Shown here: positions 53,196 through 61,750 of the stretch, one piece after another
Numbering within the stretch: the stretch's first letter is position 1
Layout of the letters: each line of letters begins with the position of its first letter
Assembly (NCBI RefSeq): GCF_002723955.1
Contig: NZ_BEWN01000001.1
Location: 992,001 to 1,056,000 of the forward strand
Direction of reading: 5' to 3'
Source: Gluconobacter frateurii
Lineage (GTDB): Bacteria > Pseudomonadota > Alphaproteobacteria > Acetobacterales > Acetobacteraceae
DNA length: 64,000 nt
Made by a program: the position numbers and the translations under genes
The notes under the pieces: model-generated
The model's database searches: none
Told to the model about the DNA's origin: nothing
Seen by the model: the letters and a program-made list of their open reading frames with translations, nothing else

Positions 53196-53945
53196 TCACA
53201 GTTTGGAACCGCCGTCGGCCCGGATGACGTCCCCTGTGATCCAACGGGCATCATCACCAGCAAGGAACACGGTCACCCCGGCAATGTCCTCCGGTGTCGC
53301 CACACGCTTGATCGCCTGGATACCCAGAGTGAATTCCCGGCCCTCCTGCGTTTCGACGAAGCTTGATGACATGTCGTTGGCGACGACACCCGGCGCGACC
53401 GCGTTGACGCGAATGTCCCGCGCGCCCAGTTCCGCTGCCAGATGGGTCACCAAGGTCGAGATTGCTCCCTTCGAGGCGGCATAGGCCGACAGTTCGCCGA
53501 CGGTTGTGCGGACCGCCAGCGATGAGGTGAGAATGATGCTGCTTCCGGCGTTCATGACAGGAGATAACTGCTGCACCAGAAAGAAAGGTGCTCTGACGTT
53601 AACAGAAAACATGTCGTCAAAGTCTTCGACTGTCGTGTCTTCGAGGCGGGCTGGCCGCGCAATTCCAGCATTGGCAACGAGAATATCGAGTTTTCCGGAA
53701 CAAATCTGACGAGTGCGCTCGGATAAGTCGAAAGTGCCTTGAATGTCACGCAAATCAGCCAGAATGGCATGGGCCTTGCCGCCGTTTCCTGCAATTTCCG
53801 CAACTACGGCCTGTGCCGCCTGCTCGCTTGAACTGTAATGGACCAGCACCTCGGCGCCGGCGCAAGCGAGAGCAAGTGCTATCGCGCGACCCATGCCACG
53901 AGACGCGCCCGTGACCAAGGCTTTCTTGCCATGAAGTTGAGCCAT
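53196..53945 (-). CDS. SDR family oxidoreductase
   Basis: A 249-residue SDR with TGASRGMG (residues about 12-19), DILVANAGIA, SSLAV (catalytic Ser), YAASKGAIS (Tyr/Lys) and the complete C-terminus WITGDVIRADGGSKL. AAGGAAG 7 bases before the ATG at 53945 fixes the start. It is preceded by the MoaF-like gene after 23 bases, so the two are probably co-transcribed; a LysR gene is divergent from them. The TetR gene at 52348 is convergent. Confidence 0.9.
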   Translation of the reverse strand: MAQLHGKKALVTGASRGMGRAIALALACAGAEVLVHYSSSEQAAQAVVAEIAGNGGKAHAILADLRDIQGTFDLSERTRQICSGKLDILVANAGIARPARLEDTTVEDFDDMFSVNVRAPFFLVQQLSPVMNAGSSIILTSSLAVRTTVGELSAYAASKGAISTLVTHLAAELGARDIRVNAVAPGVVANDMSSSFVETQEGREFTLGIQAIKRVATPEDIAGVTVFLAGDDARWITGDVIRADGGSKL

Positions 53946-53968
53946 GGTGTTCTTCCTTGTGTTATTAC

Positions 53969-54289
53969 TTACTCTGAGATCGTGCCGGACATAACGTAGA
54001 AGCTGCCGTCCATCATCGTGTAAAAGGAGCGGGTGGTCTTCGCTTCGAAGTTGTCGCAATGGACAACGGTGGATTTGTCCTCTTCCTGCCAGGAGAGCAG
54101 ATACGATCCTCCCTCCAGAGCCGTCCACTGGAAAGGCACTGTCATTTTGGCGCCTGTTTGCGGACCCTCAAGGAATTCGGCCGTAACGGTTGTGCCGTCA
54201 CCGGCATAGGTGTTCCGAAAGACGAGGCCTTTGCCATAATTCACAACGAAGGAGCGTCCGGAGTAGGGAAATAGGTTAGTCTGGTTCAT
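53969..54289 (-). CDS. MoaF-like small beta-barrel protein
   Basis: A 106-residue protein of the MoaF-like type (lipocalin-like small barrel). Visible blocks are SFVVNYGKGLVFRNTY (13-28), YLLSWQEEDKSTVVHCDNFE (about 64-83) and SFYTMMDGSFYVMSGTI at the end. MoaF is a small partner of unclear role in monoamine metabolism; members also accompany SDRs. AGGA 6 bases before the ATG at 54289 fixes the start. It is the first of the MoaF-SDR pair, divergent from LysR. Confidence 0.8.
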   Translation of the reverse strand: MNQTNLFPYSGRSFVVNYGKGLVFRNTYAGDGTTVTAEFLEGPQTGAKMTVPFQWTALEGGSYLLSWQEEDKSTVVHCDNFEAKTTRSFYTMMDGSFYVMSGTISE

Positions 54290-54446
54290 GCCATTCCTGG
54301 GAAAATGCTGGTGAATGTTGTTGAGGCGCATTACTCGACGACGCCACGTGCAACAGGATAGGCATTGTTCCAGAACCGAAAAACAGGCTCGAGTTCCGTT
54401 CAGATCGGACGTTTACGTCCGCAATTGTCCGATTTATGCTCTAAAA

Positions 54447-55337
54447 ATGGATAATCTCTCTGGCATTTCTGCGTTCGTCTCTGCAGCGGAGACCCTGAGT
54501 TTCGTGGAGGCTGGCCGTCTGCTTGGTGTTTCCGCATCGGCAATCGGGAAAACAATTGCCCGTCTTGAAGGGCGATTGGAGGTACGCCTATTCCACCGCA
54601 ACACCCGCAGCATGAAACTAACGGCGGAAGGGGCGCTCTTCCTTCAACGGTGTCATCGCATTCTGGGAGAACTGGATGCTGCCGAGCAGGAGCTAAGTGA
54701 TATACGGGCTGCGCCAAAAGGAAAGTTACGCGTGAGCCTTCCGGCGATCGGCACGTTGCTGTTACCAACGCTCTCGGAATTCATTCGGCGTTACCCCGAC
54801 GTTGAACTCGACATCGATTTTTCGGATCGAAAAGTGGATCTGATCGACGAAGGCTTCGATGCAGCAGTCCGCATCGGCGATACAGATGACACGCGATTGC
54901 TCAGCCGCAGGCTCGGTGTCTTTCATCGCAACCTCGTCGCATCCCCCAGTTATTTAAACAAGACAGGACGACCCAAGAACACGACAGAGCTACTGCACCA
55001 TACGTGCCTGCTCTACCGGTTTCCCACGACTGGAAAGATCGAATCATGGCCGGTGTCGGGGTGGGAGAGTATTCTGGGCAGCGGGCAGCTATCGACGGTC
55101 AGTTGTAACTCGATCGAGACGCTTATGTATTTTGCTCTTCAAGGACAAGGAGTTGCTTGCCTGCCCGATTTTGAGGTGAGATCGGCCCTCTCTGAGAACA
55201 GGCTGGAACGAGTGTTGGCCACAGAGACTTCCATGCCGCGTGCCATGACGATTTTATGGCCGACCAGCAAACAACTCGCGCCTAAGCTGCGCGCCTTTAT
55301 TGATCTCCTGACATCATGGCTTTCATTGAAGCCGTAG
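54447..55337 (+). CDS. LysR family transcriptional regulator
   Basis: A 296-residue LysR protein with VEAGRLLGVSASAIGKTIAR (about residues 20-39) and RNTRSMKLTAEGALFLQ, and an effector domain from about 90. It starts MDNLSGISAF at 54447; the frame is open upstream without a coding signature. It is divergent from the MoaF-like gene across 157 bases and probably controls the MoaF-SDR pair. Confidence 0.92.
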   Translation: MDNLSGISAFVSAAETLSFVEAGRLLGVSASAIGKTIARLEGRLEVRLFHRNTRSMKLTAEGALFLQRCHRILGELDAAEQELSDIRAAPKGKLRVSLPAIGTLLLPTLSEFIRRYPDVELDIDFSDRKVDLIDEGFDAAVRIGDTDDTRLLSRRLGVFHRNLVASPSYLNKTGRPKNTTELLHHTCLLYRFPTTGKIESWPVSGWESILGSGQLSTVSCNSIETLMYFALQGQGVACLPDFEVRSALSENRLERVLATETSMPRAMTILWPTSKQLAPKLRAFIDLLTSWLSLKP

Positions 55338-55628
55338 CGGCTTCGCTCATGACGTGCGCCGTGAATCTGATCGTACAACCTGACGCTTTATCCCGTAACC
55401 GCAACTAACCCCTGTCAATTCCGGAACCGATTAGCGGACTGAGCAGAGTCCCTCCTTATCCACCTACCTGCTTCGTTCATGTGGAACAGACAGACGGCCC
55501 TCGTCTTCATGTCGGACGTAAAGCTCATGAAATGGGCATCGGGAAAGCGGACGCAATGAGAAACATTATAACAAGATTGCACGGCGTCTTTGACTTGTCT
55601 GGAAGTCTGTCTTGTTCAACAAAGAGAA

Positions 55629-56825
55629 ATGACTGAAGCCTCTAGCACGTCTACTACCCATCTTCGACGTTTCCTAGGTTCACCCGCAAACGGTGCGTTC
55701 GTTCTCCTGCTCGCGTCTTTTTCTGGTCTTATCTTGGCAAATTCGCCGTGGGCGTTGGGTTATACAGCCCTGAAAACGACACCCATGACGCTTTCTTTTT
55801 TGAGAGCGCGAGGACCAGAGCACATCGACGCCTGGGTTTCTGACGGACTCATGACCCTGTTTTTTCTGGTAGTCATTCTTGAAATCAAGAAGGATATCGT
55901 TTCGGGGCACCTGTCATCACTACGCCGCATCGCCTTGTCGCTTATCGGAGCATTGGGCGGAATGATCGTTCCCGCCCTGACGTATCTTTTGGTGACATAC
56001 GGGCATCCGGAAGTGGCGCGCGGCTGGGCAGTGCCTGTAGCGACGGATGCTGCGTTCACATTGCCACTCATCCTTACTCTCGGAAGGCATGTCTCATCGG
56101 GAGCTAGAGCATGGCTGATGGCGCTTGCCATTTTCGACGATGTGCTGGGGATCATGGTAATTGCGCTGTTTTACGGAAGCGCTCTGTATTGGCCCGCGCT
56201 TACGATGGCCGCGATTATCATAGCAGCGTTGATCTTAGCGAACAGAGCTGGGATCAGAACCCTTTGGAGCTACGGTATTGGTGGCGTTCTGCTGTGGGGA
56301 ACGCTTCAAGAGTCCGGTTTGCACCCAACGCTGGCCGGGGTCATCACCGGTCTATGTCTGCCTGTAACCACGTTGGAAAAGAATGCCAAACAGGCTGCGC
56401 CTCTCGATCGTGTATCATCCGCATTGACGCCTTTCGTCACTTGGATCGTTTTGCCACTTTTCGGCTTTATGAACGTGGGTGTTTCGATGGCGGGGATCCA
56501 ACCATGCATGATGCTGGACGCTGTTCCGCTCGGTATCATGTTGGGGCTGGTTATTGGCAAACCTGTTGGCGTCTTTGGCGCGACATTACTTTCGACCCAC
56601 CTGAAGATCGCGACGCTTCCGGCTGAAACACCAACGGGAATGTTGTTTGGTCTTTCGCTGCTGTGCGGCATCGGATTCACAATCAGCCTGTTTGTAGCGA
56701 ACCGGGCATTTTTCGGATCCGATCTGGCTGTGCCAGCCAAGATGGGCATCTTCGCTGGTTCTATTTTGTCTGCTCTGCTGGGATGGCTTTGGTTGCGTTT
56801 TTCGTACCAGCGTGTCCGGGAATAG
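55629..56825 (+). CDS. nhaA: Na+/H+ antiporter NhaA
   Basis: A 398-residue inner-membrane antiporter of the NhaA family with about 11-12 helices. Functional residues match E. coli NhaA: Asp140 in PVATDAAF (Asp133) and the pair Asp170-Asp171 in LAIFDDVLGI (Asp163-Asp164). FFLVVILEIKKDIV (78-91) is the family's GLELKRE region with a changed motif. It expels Na+ (or Li+) in exchange for protons and contributes to pH and salt tolerance. I start at MTEASSTSTT (55629), with only a weak ribosome site; 55590 is also in frame. It stands alone, with no NhaR regulator adjacent. Confidence 0.93.
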   Translation: MTEASSTSTTHLRRFLGSPANGAFVLLLASFSGLILANSPWALGYTALKTTPMTLSFLRARGPEHIDAWVSDGLMTLFFLVVILEIKKDIVSGHLSSLRRIALSLIGALGGMIVPALTYLLVTYGHPEVARGWAVPVATDAAFTLPLILTLGRHVSSGARAWLMALAIFDDVLGIMVIALFYGSALYWPALTMAAIIIAALILANRAGIRTLWSYGIGGVLLWGTLQESGLHPTLAGVITGLCLPVTTLEKNAKQAAPLDRVSSALTPFVTWIVLPLFGFMNVGVSMAGIQPCMMLDAVPLGIMLGLVIGKPVGVFGATLLSTHLKIATLPAETPTGMLFGLSLLCGIGFTISLFVANRAFFGSDLAVPAKMGIFAGSILSALLGWLWLRFSYQRVRE

Positions 56826-57004
56826 AAAAGTACAACTCAGAGCCGACATTCCGTCAGCCGCAACACAGAGAAATGGTTCCAAGCCTGCGTGAGTTGAAAT
56901 GCCTCTCGCAGAGAGAGCCAGAGACGATCGGACAGTCTTTCCCGGAGGCGCCTTTATCCTTGGACGAACGACCTCGGTAAGCACATCGGAAAAGCTTTTT
57001 CAGG

Positions 57005-57208
57005 TCTTTTTTGTGCCTCCCTATATCCGATAATGCGAATAGTTTTACGGACATAGGTCGGCGCTCAAGAGAAGCGATCTTGGTATTTAGGTCCGAAGAA
57101 ATTTTGGAGAGCAGATCAACTGCGGCCGGGTGAGGAGAGGGCAGGCATGGAAAATTTTGGCCTCACAGAATTTGAGAACTCATGATGCCGAACTGAAATC
57201 CCAACATT
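57005..57208. repeat. Direct repeat copy B, with 38-base resolvase-site-like core
   Basis: Diverged copy of 38960-39150 in the same orientation. The core, 57020-57057, has 10-base arms (CCTATATCCG and CGGACATAGG, one mismatch) around 18 bases. The inner sequence ATAATGCGAATAGTTTTA differs from copy A at 4 positions. Downstream, TGAGGAGAG and CATGGAA blocks are shared. The 522-base gap between nhaA and the SnoaL-like gene contains this repeat and no supported gene. Confidence 0.6.
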
Positions 57209-57348
57209 TAATCGTTACAAAATCAGTTGCGAGGCGACTGCTGGCCGCCTGCTTAATAGACCTTAGAAACCGGGCAGTTTTTTGGAGGGAGAAACGGAAT
57301 GTCTGCTATCGACCGAAGAACGCAAAAGCGGACCTCGCCTTTCTCTTA

Positions 57349-57750
57349 TCAGGACGATGCGATGCGCTGCAACTGGAGCGGGTTCATATAATCCCGGATC
57401 AACGTCACCTTGCCGGCACGTCGGGTGATGAACCAGACATAGCTGATGTCTCGGGGAGCGCCATCCGAGATCCTGTGATGGTGGCCTGTGGCTTCCACGA
57501 TCAGTTCATCGCTCACTTCACGCACGTGCACATCGCTGAGCGAGCCGAAGCGAATGAACGTCGGGAGACGCTGCATGTATGCAGCGATAGCATCCCGTCC
57601 CGTCAAACGGGTCGGAGAGCCGTCCGGAGCAAATGGAAACTCATGCACGGCATCTGCATCATAAATCGACATCCAGCCGTCGATATCGCCACGTTCAAGT
57701 GCTTCAAATGCTGTTTCGAGCCAGTTAGGAAGGACAGATGTTGGTGACAT
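57349..57750 (-). CDS. SnoaL-like (NTF2-fold) protein
   Basis: A 133-residue protein with a SnoaL/NTF2-like cone fold: LETAFEALERGDIDGWMSIY (about 11-30), ADAVHEFPFAPDGSP (32-46) and VTLIRDYMNPLQLQ at the end, where an N/D-P-x-x-x-x motif is typical. Such proteins act on small hydrophobic compounds or protect from them. GGAG 8 bases before the start at 57750 is a good ribosome site. Only 29 bases separate it from the divergent TetR gene. Confidence 0.85.
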   Translation of the reverse strand: MSPTSVLPNWLETAFEALERGDIDGWMSIYDADAVHEFPFAPDGSPTRLTGRDAIAAYMQRLPTFIRFGSLSDVHVREVSDELIVEATGHHHRISDGAPRDISYVWFITRRAGKVTLIRDYMNPLQLQRIASS

Positions 57751-57779
57751 GCAGTGCTCTCCGGCATAAATTAAAGACT

Positions 57780-58400
57780 ATGAGTTCAGAGGCTTCACCT
57801 ATAACGGACCGAGAGTCCGAAATGCAACATAAACATCGGGGGCGGCCGCCAGTCGCCCTTCAAGGCATGCTGGAAGCCGCAGATATGCTGTTCGCTCAAA
57901 GTAAACTGCCGGGCTCGGTGACGATGGACGCTATCGCCGCAGCCGCATCTGTCGGGAAAGGAACCTTATTTCGAGCATTTGGTAACCGGGACGGCCTTCT
58001 GGACGCGCTGTGGGCCACAAAGCTCGCCATTCTTAAAGAAAGAGTGACGACCGGTGTCCCACCATTTGACGAAAGCGCTACCCCCCTGGACCGCCTTATT
58101 GCATTTCTCGATTCCATCTTGATGTTTAAGATTGCGAACAGGCACCTGATCCATGCCCGAGAAGCCACCGGGGGATTACTGCAATCTCCGCATTATCGAT
58201 GGATGCATGCGAAGACGAAAAACTTCATTATGGAGGCATCAAATCAGGTTGATGAAGATTATGCGATCTATAGTGCCCACGTCTTACTGTCTGCGCTGCA
58301 TATTGATCTTATCGATGAAATGCTGGCTCAAGGTCTCTCTGTTGACACAATTCGGCGACTTCAGGCTGCCCGAGGAAAAGGCGTCATCCGTATTGTGTAA
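57780..58400 (+). CDS. TetR family transcriptional regulator
   Basis: A 206-residue TetR regulator. The helix-turn-helix is at about residues 47-69 (VTMDAIAAAASVGKGTLFRA), followed by FGNRDGLLDALW. The leader EMQHKHRGRPP before it is typical of TetR regulators paired with SnoaL-like proteins. It starts at MSSEASPITD (57780). It is divergent from the SnoaL-like gene and presumably represses it. Confidence 0.9.
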   Translation: MSSEASPITDRESEMQHKHRGRPPVALQGMLEAADMLFAQSKLPGSVTMDAIAAAASVGKGTLFRAFGNRDGLLDALWATKLAILKERVTTGVPPFDESATPLDRLIAFLDSILMFKIANRHLIHAREATGGLLQSPHYRWMHAKTKNFIMEASNQVDEDYAIYSAHVLLSALHIDLIDEMLAQGLSVDTIRRLQAARGKGVIRIV

Positions 58401-58586
58401 GAAGCTGCCACTGGCGGCCTGTTTTGGAACTCTCTAGGAAAATCGACAGCTAAACCGGGAGGACAGGCTATCAGCTTGGAAGGATAGAGATCCGTAAGCT
58501 GACGTCCTACGGCCGACGAAAGGTTTTTTCACTTCCGCCTGAAGTGCCAGGACTGCCCAAGCTTCCGACAGCCCTCACACGCTTTC

Positions 58587-59654
58587 TCAGGCGACGGGTT
58601 TTACAGGAGGGTTTACCCTGGCGTCCAGGCCCCCGGTAATGAGGTCCTTGATCCGGGGATCGTCAAGCACGGTGTAGGGGTAGCTGCGCGGGGTCGCGCT
58701 CACTTCGTCAAGGCGCGCTACCTGCTCGGATGACAGCGCCAACTTGGTGGCGGCCAGATTGCTTTCGAGTTGGGCAAGTGTGCGAGGGCCGATAATCGGA
58801 AACGAGCCCTTGGCGGCTACCCAGGCAATGGCGACTTCTCCTGGCGTCACGTCCATCTCTGCCGCGACCTGAAACAGACGGTCAATAATGGCCGTGCGTT
58901 GTGGCGTATTTTCAGGCTGGAAGCCGGCGCCGGCCCAGGCCTCGTTGCGCCGCTCTGTAGCATCTTCTGCCCGATATTTCCCGGTCAGGACACCGCCACC
59001 AAGCGGCGAGAAGGCCACCACACCGAGGCCAAGCGCCCGGGCGGCAGGAATCAATTCATCCTCGGTTGCGCGCTGCACGAGGCTGTGTTCGACTTGGATA
59101 CCCGCAATTGGAACAGCGCCGCGAATCTCCGCGATCGTTGCAGCTCTTGCCACGCGCCATGCTGGGAAATTTGACAGTCCAGCATAGAGGATCTTGCCGG
59201 CACGTGCGAGGTCATCGAACCCCCGCACAATTTCTTCAAGCGGCGTAACACCATCCGAAACATGCGCCCAGTAGATGTCGATGCGGTCGGTCTTGAGCCG
59301 CTTCAGGCTCGCATCGACGGATGACACCATGGCCTGACGACTATTGCCAGTTTCAAGGATGCCGGACGTCGCATTGGTCTTTACTGAGTACTTTGTGGAC
59401 AGAACGAATTCGTTGCGTCGTCCCGCAAGCAGGTTTCCCAGAAATTCCTCGGACTGTCCTTCCTGATAACCGTTGGCAGTATCGATGAAATTCCCGCCCG
59501 CCTCAGCATAAGTGTCCAGAATGCGGCGCGCTTCGTCCGGGTCCGCACCATGTCCACCCCAGGCGCGGCCAAAATTCGCGGTCCCGAGCAGAAGCTCAGA
59601 AACCCTCAGGCCGGTGTGTTCGCCCAAAAGTCTGTATCGCATATTAACTGACAT
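58587..59654 (-). CDS. Aldo/keto reductase
   Basis: A 355-residue AKR with LLLGTANFGRAWGG, the catalytic stretch GGNFIDTANGYQEGQSEE (about 49-66), STKY (Lys), RIDIYWAHVSDG (His) and IAGIQVEHSLVQRATEDE. The C-terminal SFPIIGPRTLAQLESNLAAT is the NADPH site. AAGGA 7 bases before the ATG at 59654 supports the start. It is divergent from the TetR gene at 59742 with a long perfect inverted repeat between. Confidence 0.92.
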   Translation of the reverse strand: MSVNMRYRLLGEHTGLRVSELLLGTANFGRAWGGHGADPDEARRILDTYAEAGGNFIDTANGYQEGQSEEFLGNLLAGRRNEFVLSTKYSVKTNATSGILETGNSRQAMVSSVDASLKRLKTDRIDIYWAHVSDGVTPLEEIVRGFDDLARAGKILYAGLSNFPAWRVARAATIAEIRGAVPIAGIQVEHSLVQRATEDELIPAARALGLGVVAFSPLGGGVLTGKYRAEDATERRNEAWAGAGFQPENTPQRTAIIDRLFQVAAEMDVTPGEVAIAWVAAKGSFPIIGPRTLAQLESNLAATKLALSSEQVARLDEVSATPRSYPYTVLDDPRIKDLITGGLDARVNPPVKPVA

Positions 59655-59683
59655 TCTCATGTCCTTCCGCGAGCAATTACGCT

Positions 59684-59729
59684 ACAAGTGGTTCACTGGC
59701 CCAGATAAACGGACCACTGAACCACTTGT
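59684..59729. promoter_or_regulatory. 12-base perfect inverted repeat between AKR and tetR
   Basis: ACAAGTGGTTCA (59684-59695) pairs perfectly with TGAACCACTTGT (59718-59729) across 22 bases. Each arm includes AGTGG/CCACT elements, so two repressor dimers may bind. It lies between the divergent AKR and tetR starts. Confidence 0.82.
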
Positions 59730-59741
59730 CAAGCGGAACCC

Positions 59742-60299
59742 ATGCGAGCTGACGCCCGAAAAAATTACGACCGCCTTCTCTTGAGCGCACGTGAGGCCAT
59801 CGCAGAAGATGGTGTAAACGTCTCCATGCGTGACATTGCCCGTCGAGCGGGGGTCGGCTTCGCCACACTGTTGCGTCATTTCCCGACCCGGGAAACCTTG
59901 TTTGAGGCTCTGCTGCGAGCAGCTCTCGATGAACTTACCGGGACAGCAGAGAGGCTCGAGAAATCCGCTTCGCCTTCGAACGCCCTACTCTCGTGGCTCA
60001 GCGATGCCGTGAGATTTATGGGAGCCTACAATGGTGTCGTCAGCATGATGTCCATTGCCCTGGAAGACGAGAATTCCGCCCTCCATATCTCCTGCACCAA
60101 CCTGCGGTCGGCAGGCGCTCGGCTCCTTGCTCGTGCTCAAGCCGAAGGAACGGCGCGCAAGGATATCGATGGGACGGATTTATTTGGGCTGATTGGTGCT
60201 CTTGGGTGGCTGGGAGAGCAGCCTTCATTTGCGGCACGCAACAGCCGATTTTTCGATGTCATCACAACGGCTATCATGACCCCGAAAGCCCGCGGGTAA
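59742..60299 (+). CDS. TetR family transcriptional regulator
   Basis: A 185-residue TetR regulator starting MRADARKNYDRLLLSAREAI, with helix-turn-helix at about 29-50 (MRDIARRAGVGFATLLRHF). It belongs to the same group as 34100 and 35794, all paired with an AKR or SDR. The ligand-binding part includes MMSIALEDENSALH. It is divergent from the AKR at 58587. Confidence 0.92.
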   Translation: MRADARKNYDRLLLSAREAIAEDGVNVSMRDIARRAGVGFATLLRHFPTRETLFEALLRAALDELTGTAERLEKSASPSNALLSWLSDAVRFMGAYNGVVSMMSIALEDENSALHISCTNLRSAGARLLARAQAEGTARKDIDGTDLFGLIGALGWLGEQPSFAARNSRFFDVITTAIMTPKARG

Positions 60300-60535
60300 A
60301 TCAAACAGATTACGTGATGAGGTTAGGACAGCCGCTCGACGTCCCTGCGTAGGGTTTCATCGATTTTGGTCGGGGAAACAACAACCTTGCCACCCCACTG
60401 GACGAATCAAGGCGGTGATAAGCTTGTGAAGGCGCATCATAGCCCATCCAACGCTCTTCTAGCTTTTCCGCTGAACCTTTGTTTCAGGAACTGCTGTGCA
60501 AGGATCGCAGCTATCGACCGGGCCAAGCGGTTTTC

Positions 60536-61750
60536 TCAGCTGTTATCCAGTGCCTTGCGCCTTCGGCTCGTGCCGAGCAGCACGAGCGGCATAGCTGCCA
60601 GGTTGATAGCAGCTACCGCCAACCAGATCGCACCGGGCCATTGTCGATGCACCGTGAAGTAGAACGCCGTGAAGCCAAGTGGCGCGATGATCGATGCAAG
60701 GCTCACCGTCGAGGCGAGCAGGCCCTGCAACTGCCCTTGGCGGTCATTGTCCACGGCCCGGGTGGCGAGAGCCTGAAGGGCTGGCGTGCCGATGCTGCCC
60801 AACGCGAACACAGGCATGATCAGGAATACCATCCACCCGCGGGAGGCGAGCGCCAAGCCGGCCAAAGCGACACAGGAACAGGCGAGACCGGTCAATATCG
60901 CTTTGCGCTCGCCCAGTCGCTTCGTTGCCCGTCCAGGCAGCACGGCTTGAACCAGTGTCTGCCAAACGCCGAACGCGCCCAACGACAGGCCAATCCAGAA
61001 GCCATTCCAGCGGAAAGCGTCATAGCCCCACAGAGCCCAGCAGACGCCGTAAGCCTCGCCCGCGCCGCTCAGTGCAAAGTAGACGAGCACCAAAGGCAGA
61101 AGCCTCGGCATCGAAAACAGCCAGCGCAGGGGAGCTAAAGGGTTCAAGGCCCTCGGATCGAAGGGGGCCGTCGAGCGGGGGTGTGACTCAGGCAGGGTGA
61201 CGAATGCGAGCAGCAGGTTGGCGGCATTGAGTATGGCCGCTGCGATGAAAGGCAGGCGAACCCAGTATTCGCCGAGTACTCCGCCCAGGACCGGGCCGAC
61301 GATGAAACCGGCGCCGAACATTGCGCTCATCATGCCGAACCGGCGAGGGCGTAACTCTTCTGGCGTAATGTCCGTGAGGTAGGCCGTAGCGACCGATACG
61401 TTGGCGCTCGTTAGCCCCGCTACGGCCCTCCCGAGCAGCAGCATCCAGAACTCGAAGGCAAACCCCATTATGACGTAGTTGGCTGCCGTCCCGGCCAACG
61501 AGACGAGCAGGATTGGTCGCCGTCCCAACCGGTCGCTCAACGCGCCCAGAACAGGCGCGAAGACGAATTGCATCGCTGCGTAAAGGGATGCGAGCCACCC
61601 GACGCAGGCAGCGACATCGCCCGTGTGCGTCACATCCTGAATAAGCCGAGGCAGGATCGGAAAGACGACCCCGATCCCCGCAGCGTCAAGCGCGACCGTG
61701 GCATAGATGACGGTGAGCGAGTGTCGCGTTGCGCGCTGATCAGTCGACAC
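60536..61750 (-). CDS. TetA-type tetracycline/multidrug efflux MFS transporter
   Basis: A 404-residue 12-helix DHA1 transporter of the TCR/TetA type. It carries LDAAGIGVVFPILPRLIQDV (about 21-40), motif A GALSDRLGRRPILL (69-82), and GFIVGPVLGGVLGEYW (motif C). A GTG at 61750 gives an N-terminus matching TetA; the frame opens further upstream without coding pattern. The GTG lies inside the last 11 bases of the MDR oxidoreductase, so translation is coupled. Distant from plasmid tetA; drug specificity is unknown. Confidence 0.88.
   Translation of the reverse strand: MSTDQRATRHSLTVIYATVALDAAGIGVVFPILPRLIQDVTHTGDVAACVGWLASLYAAMQFVFAPVLGALSDRLGRRPILLVSLAGTAANYVIMGFAFEFWMLLLGRAVAGLTSANVSVATAYLTDITPEELRPRRFGMMSAMFGAGFIVGPVLGGVLGEYWVRLPFIAAAILNAANLLLAFVTLPESHPRSTAPFDPRALNPLAPLRWLFSMPRLLPLVLVYFALSGAGEAYGVCWALWGYDAFRWNGFWIGLSLGAFGVWQTLVQAVLPGRATKRLGERKAILTGLACSCVALAGLALASRGWMVFLIMPVFALGSIGTPALQALATRAVDNDRQGQLQGLLASTVSLASIIAPLGFTAFYFTVHRQWPGAIWLAVAAINLAAMPLVLLGTSRRRKALDNS

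Noticed and set aside
60479-61138. 219-codon plus-strand frame opposite the TetA-type gene
   Set aside because: Composition rich in Arg/Gln/His, no domain; an antisense shadow of the transporter.
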